64,000 nucleotides of DNA from Sulfurimonas paralvinellae. GTDB lineage: Bacteria; Campylobacterota; Campylobacteria; Campylobacterales; Sulfurimonadaceae. The stretch spans positions 1,302,001-1,366,000 of the forward strand of contig NZ_CP041406.1 in NCBI RefSeq assembly GCF_014905135.1, written 5' to 3'. The position numbers were made by a program, and so were the translations under genes. This document shows, in pieces, positions 62,696 to 64,000 of this stretch; within the stretch, counting starts at the first letter, position 1, and each line of letters begins with the position of its first letter. The notes beneath the pieces are model-generated. The model searched no databases and had not been told where the DNA came from. It saw only the letters and a program-made list of their open reading frames with translations.

Positions 62696-63481
62696 TTGAG
62701 TAAAATATCTGAATTAGCCATTATTGAAGATGGTGCGATTATCGGAGAAGATGTCGAAATAGCACCTTTTTGTTTTATCTCTAAAGATGCAACAATCGGT
62801 GATGGTACTACGATCGCACAAAACAGTTGCATTTATGGAAAAACGACTATTGGAAAGAACAATAGAATCTTCTCTCATGCAGTTATTGGTTCCATTCCAC
62901 AAGATCTTAAATTTAACGGTGAAGATGTGGAACTTATTATCGGTGATGACAACACTATCCGTGAATTTACACTTTTCAATCCGGGGACAAAAGGCGGCGG
63001 AGGCAAGACCATCATCGGCAACCACAATCTCTTTATGGGTTATGTTCACCTTGGACATGATGTCATCATTGGAAATCACTGTATCTTAGCAAATGCAGCG
63101 ACACTTGCAGGTCATGTCGAACTTGGAGACCATGTTGTTATCGGTGGGATGACACCGGTACATCAGTTCGTACATATCGGAGATTATGCAATGATCGGTG
63201 GAGCGAGTGCACTTGCACAGGATGTCCCTCCTTTTTGTATGGCAGAAGGCAATCGTGCAAGTCTACGTGGACTCAACCTTACAGGACTTCGCCGTAAAAT
63301 AGAGCGTGATGATATCAATGCACTAAAGTCTGCATACAGAGAACTTTTTGAGTCTGGAAAACCTTTAAAAGATGCAGCAGGCGAACTGCTGGAAACTACA
63401 ACCAACCACTATGTCATCGACTTATGTAACTTTGTTATCAAGACAAAACGAGGCATACCATTTGAGAGGAAGAATATATAA
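62696..63481 (+). CDS. lpxA: UDP-N-acetylglucosamine acyltransferase LpxA
   Basis: LpxA starts lipid A synthesis by acylating UDP-GlcNAc. The product has 261 residues, starting at TTG after an SD-like AGGGA. A left-handed beta-helix of hexapeptide repeats ([34 protein letters not shown]) is followed by the C-terminal helical domain. The catalytic His is in [15 protein letters not shown]. It overlaps the clpX start by 1 nt. Confidence 0.96.
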   Translation: MSKISELAIIEDGAIIGEDVEIAPFCFISKDATIGDGTTIAQNSCIYGKTTIGKNNRIFSHAVIGSIPQDLKFNGEDVELIIGDDNTIREFTLFNPGTKGGGGKTIIGNHNLFMGYVHLGHDVIIGNHCILANAATLAGHVELGDHVVIGGMTPVHQFVHIGDYAMIGGASALAQDVPPFCMAEGNRASLRGLNLTGLRRKIERDDINALKSAYRELFESGKPLKDAAGELLETTTNHYVIDLCNFVIKTKRGIPFERKNI

Positions 63482-64000
63482 TGATACATAGACATTGCAG
63501 CTTTTGCGACGCAAGCGAAAGTGAAGAGAATCCGCTCATAGCAGGAAATGGTGTTTACATCTGTAAAAACTGTGTTATCTCTGCTTACAAGATCATGTTC
63601 GGTGATGAAAAAGAGCTGGCATCTACAGATAATAAAAAACTGACTGATCATGTTGAAAAACTGATGACACCAAAAGAGCTCGATAAATTCCTTGGTGATT
63701 ACATCATAGGTCAAGAACGTGCCAGAAAACTTGTCTCTGTCGCTGTTTACAACCACTACAAAAGAATCTTCAAGCTCCATAATGCAGCTGATGACGATAC
63801 AGAGATCGCAAAATCAAATGTACTGCTTATCGGACCGACAGGAAGTGGTAAGACACTCTTGGCTCAAACTATCGCTAGAGTTTTAAATGTTCCTATCGCT
63901 ATTGCCGATGCAACAAGTTTAACAGAAGCAGGCTATGTCGGTGAAGATGTTGAAAATATTTTAACCAAGCTTATACAAGCTGCAGACGGAGATGTCGAGC
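63481..64000 (+). CDS. clpX: ATP-dependent protease ATPase subunit ClpX (partial)
   Basis: ClpX unfolds substrates for ClpP. The first 173 codons are present; the gene continues past the window. The N-terminal zinc domain has four Cys (HCSFC and ICKNC), then the AAA+ domain begins with [17 protein letters not shown] and Walker [17 protein letters not shown], followed by [16 protein letters not shown]. It starts on the last base of the lpxA stop. Confidence 0.97.
   Translation, partial: MIHRHCSFCDASESEENPLIAGNGVYICKNCVISAYKIMFGDEKELASTDNKKLTDHVEKLMTPKELDKFLGDYIIGQERARKLVSVAVYNHYKRIFKLHNAADDDTEIAKSNVLLIGPTGSGKTLLAQTIARVLNVPIAIADATSLTEAGYVGEDVENILTKLIQAADGDVE

Overview
The window looks like chromosomal DNA of a Campylobacterota (Epsilonproteobacteria) bacterium of the Sulfurimonas/Sulfuricurvum type. 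The reasons are an AT-rich sequence, promoters recognisable mainly by a TATAAT -10 box, and gene orders I recall from this phylum: atpB - rny - 5-formyl-THF cyclo-ligase - TlpA thioredoxin - ftsY - radA (as around C. jejuni Cj1203-Cj1210) and dapC - murC - small protein - mutS2 (as in H. pylori HP0624-HP0621). Two MutS relatives, MutS2 and a 1014-residue MutS with a C-terminal HNH nuclease (MutS7 type), also fit marine Campylobacterota. The species cannot be fixed by eye.

Layout. 1-12 kb: a truncated voltage-gated channel and gatB; a c-di-GMP/GEMM-type riboswitch driving a small exported protein; atpB; a Tll0287-like haem protein; rny, a folate enzyme, a TlpA lipoprotein, ftsY, an outer-membrane barrel, radA, carbonic anhydrase, fliL and acpS. 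12-24 kb: thiS, cytochrome c, a barrel and a membrane protein on the minus strand, then a long plus-strand run dapC-hyp-murC-hyp-mutS2-FAD protein-lemA-DUF3137-YtfJ-EI24. 24-38.5 kb: a UvrD-like helicase, a GGDEF protein, valS, SulP, a GGDEF/EAL protein, a transglutaminase-like protein, flgH, yqeY and mutS7.

38.6-57.8 kb is the accessory core. A type I secretion operon (TolC, LapB-like ABC exporter, HlyD-type adaptor, LuxR-type regulator) converges on a 1785-residue RTX adhesin. The adhesin has a LapA-type N-terminal retention module with a TAAG motif at residues 117-120, the form cut by LapG proteases. A lapG gene is present at 57125-57760, but it is separated from the adhesin by a 7.3-kb genomic island (about 49610-56975). 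The island is bounded by a 23-bp direct repeat of the 3' end of tRNA-Ser(GCU) and carries a complete type I restriction-modification system (hsdM, hsdS, a 71-residue small protein, hsdR) plus a YgjP-like metalloprotease gene. Clustered TGGCACC and palindromic motifs lie at both island ends, but no integrase gene does. I infer that the island split an older adhesin - tRNA-Ser - lapG arrangement.

57.7-64 kb: pyrF, acs, a peptidyl-prolyl isomerase followed directly by queH (apparently starting at ATT), then fabZ, lpxA and the start of clpX.

Cyclic di-GMP links several parts: a GEMM riboswitch, one GGDEF protein, one EAL protein with a degenerate GGDEF, and a LapA/LapG-type adhesin whose release is controlled by c-di-GMP in known systems. 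No LapD-like receptor is visible in this window.
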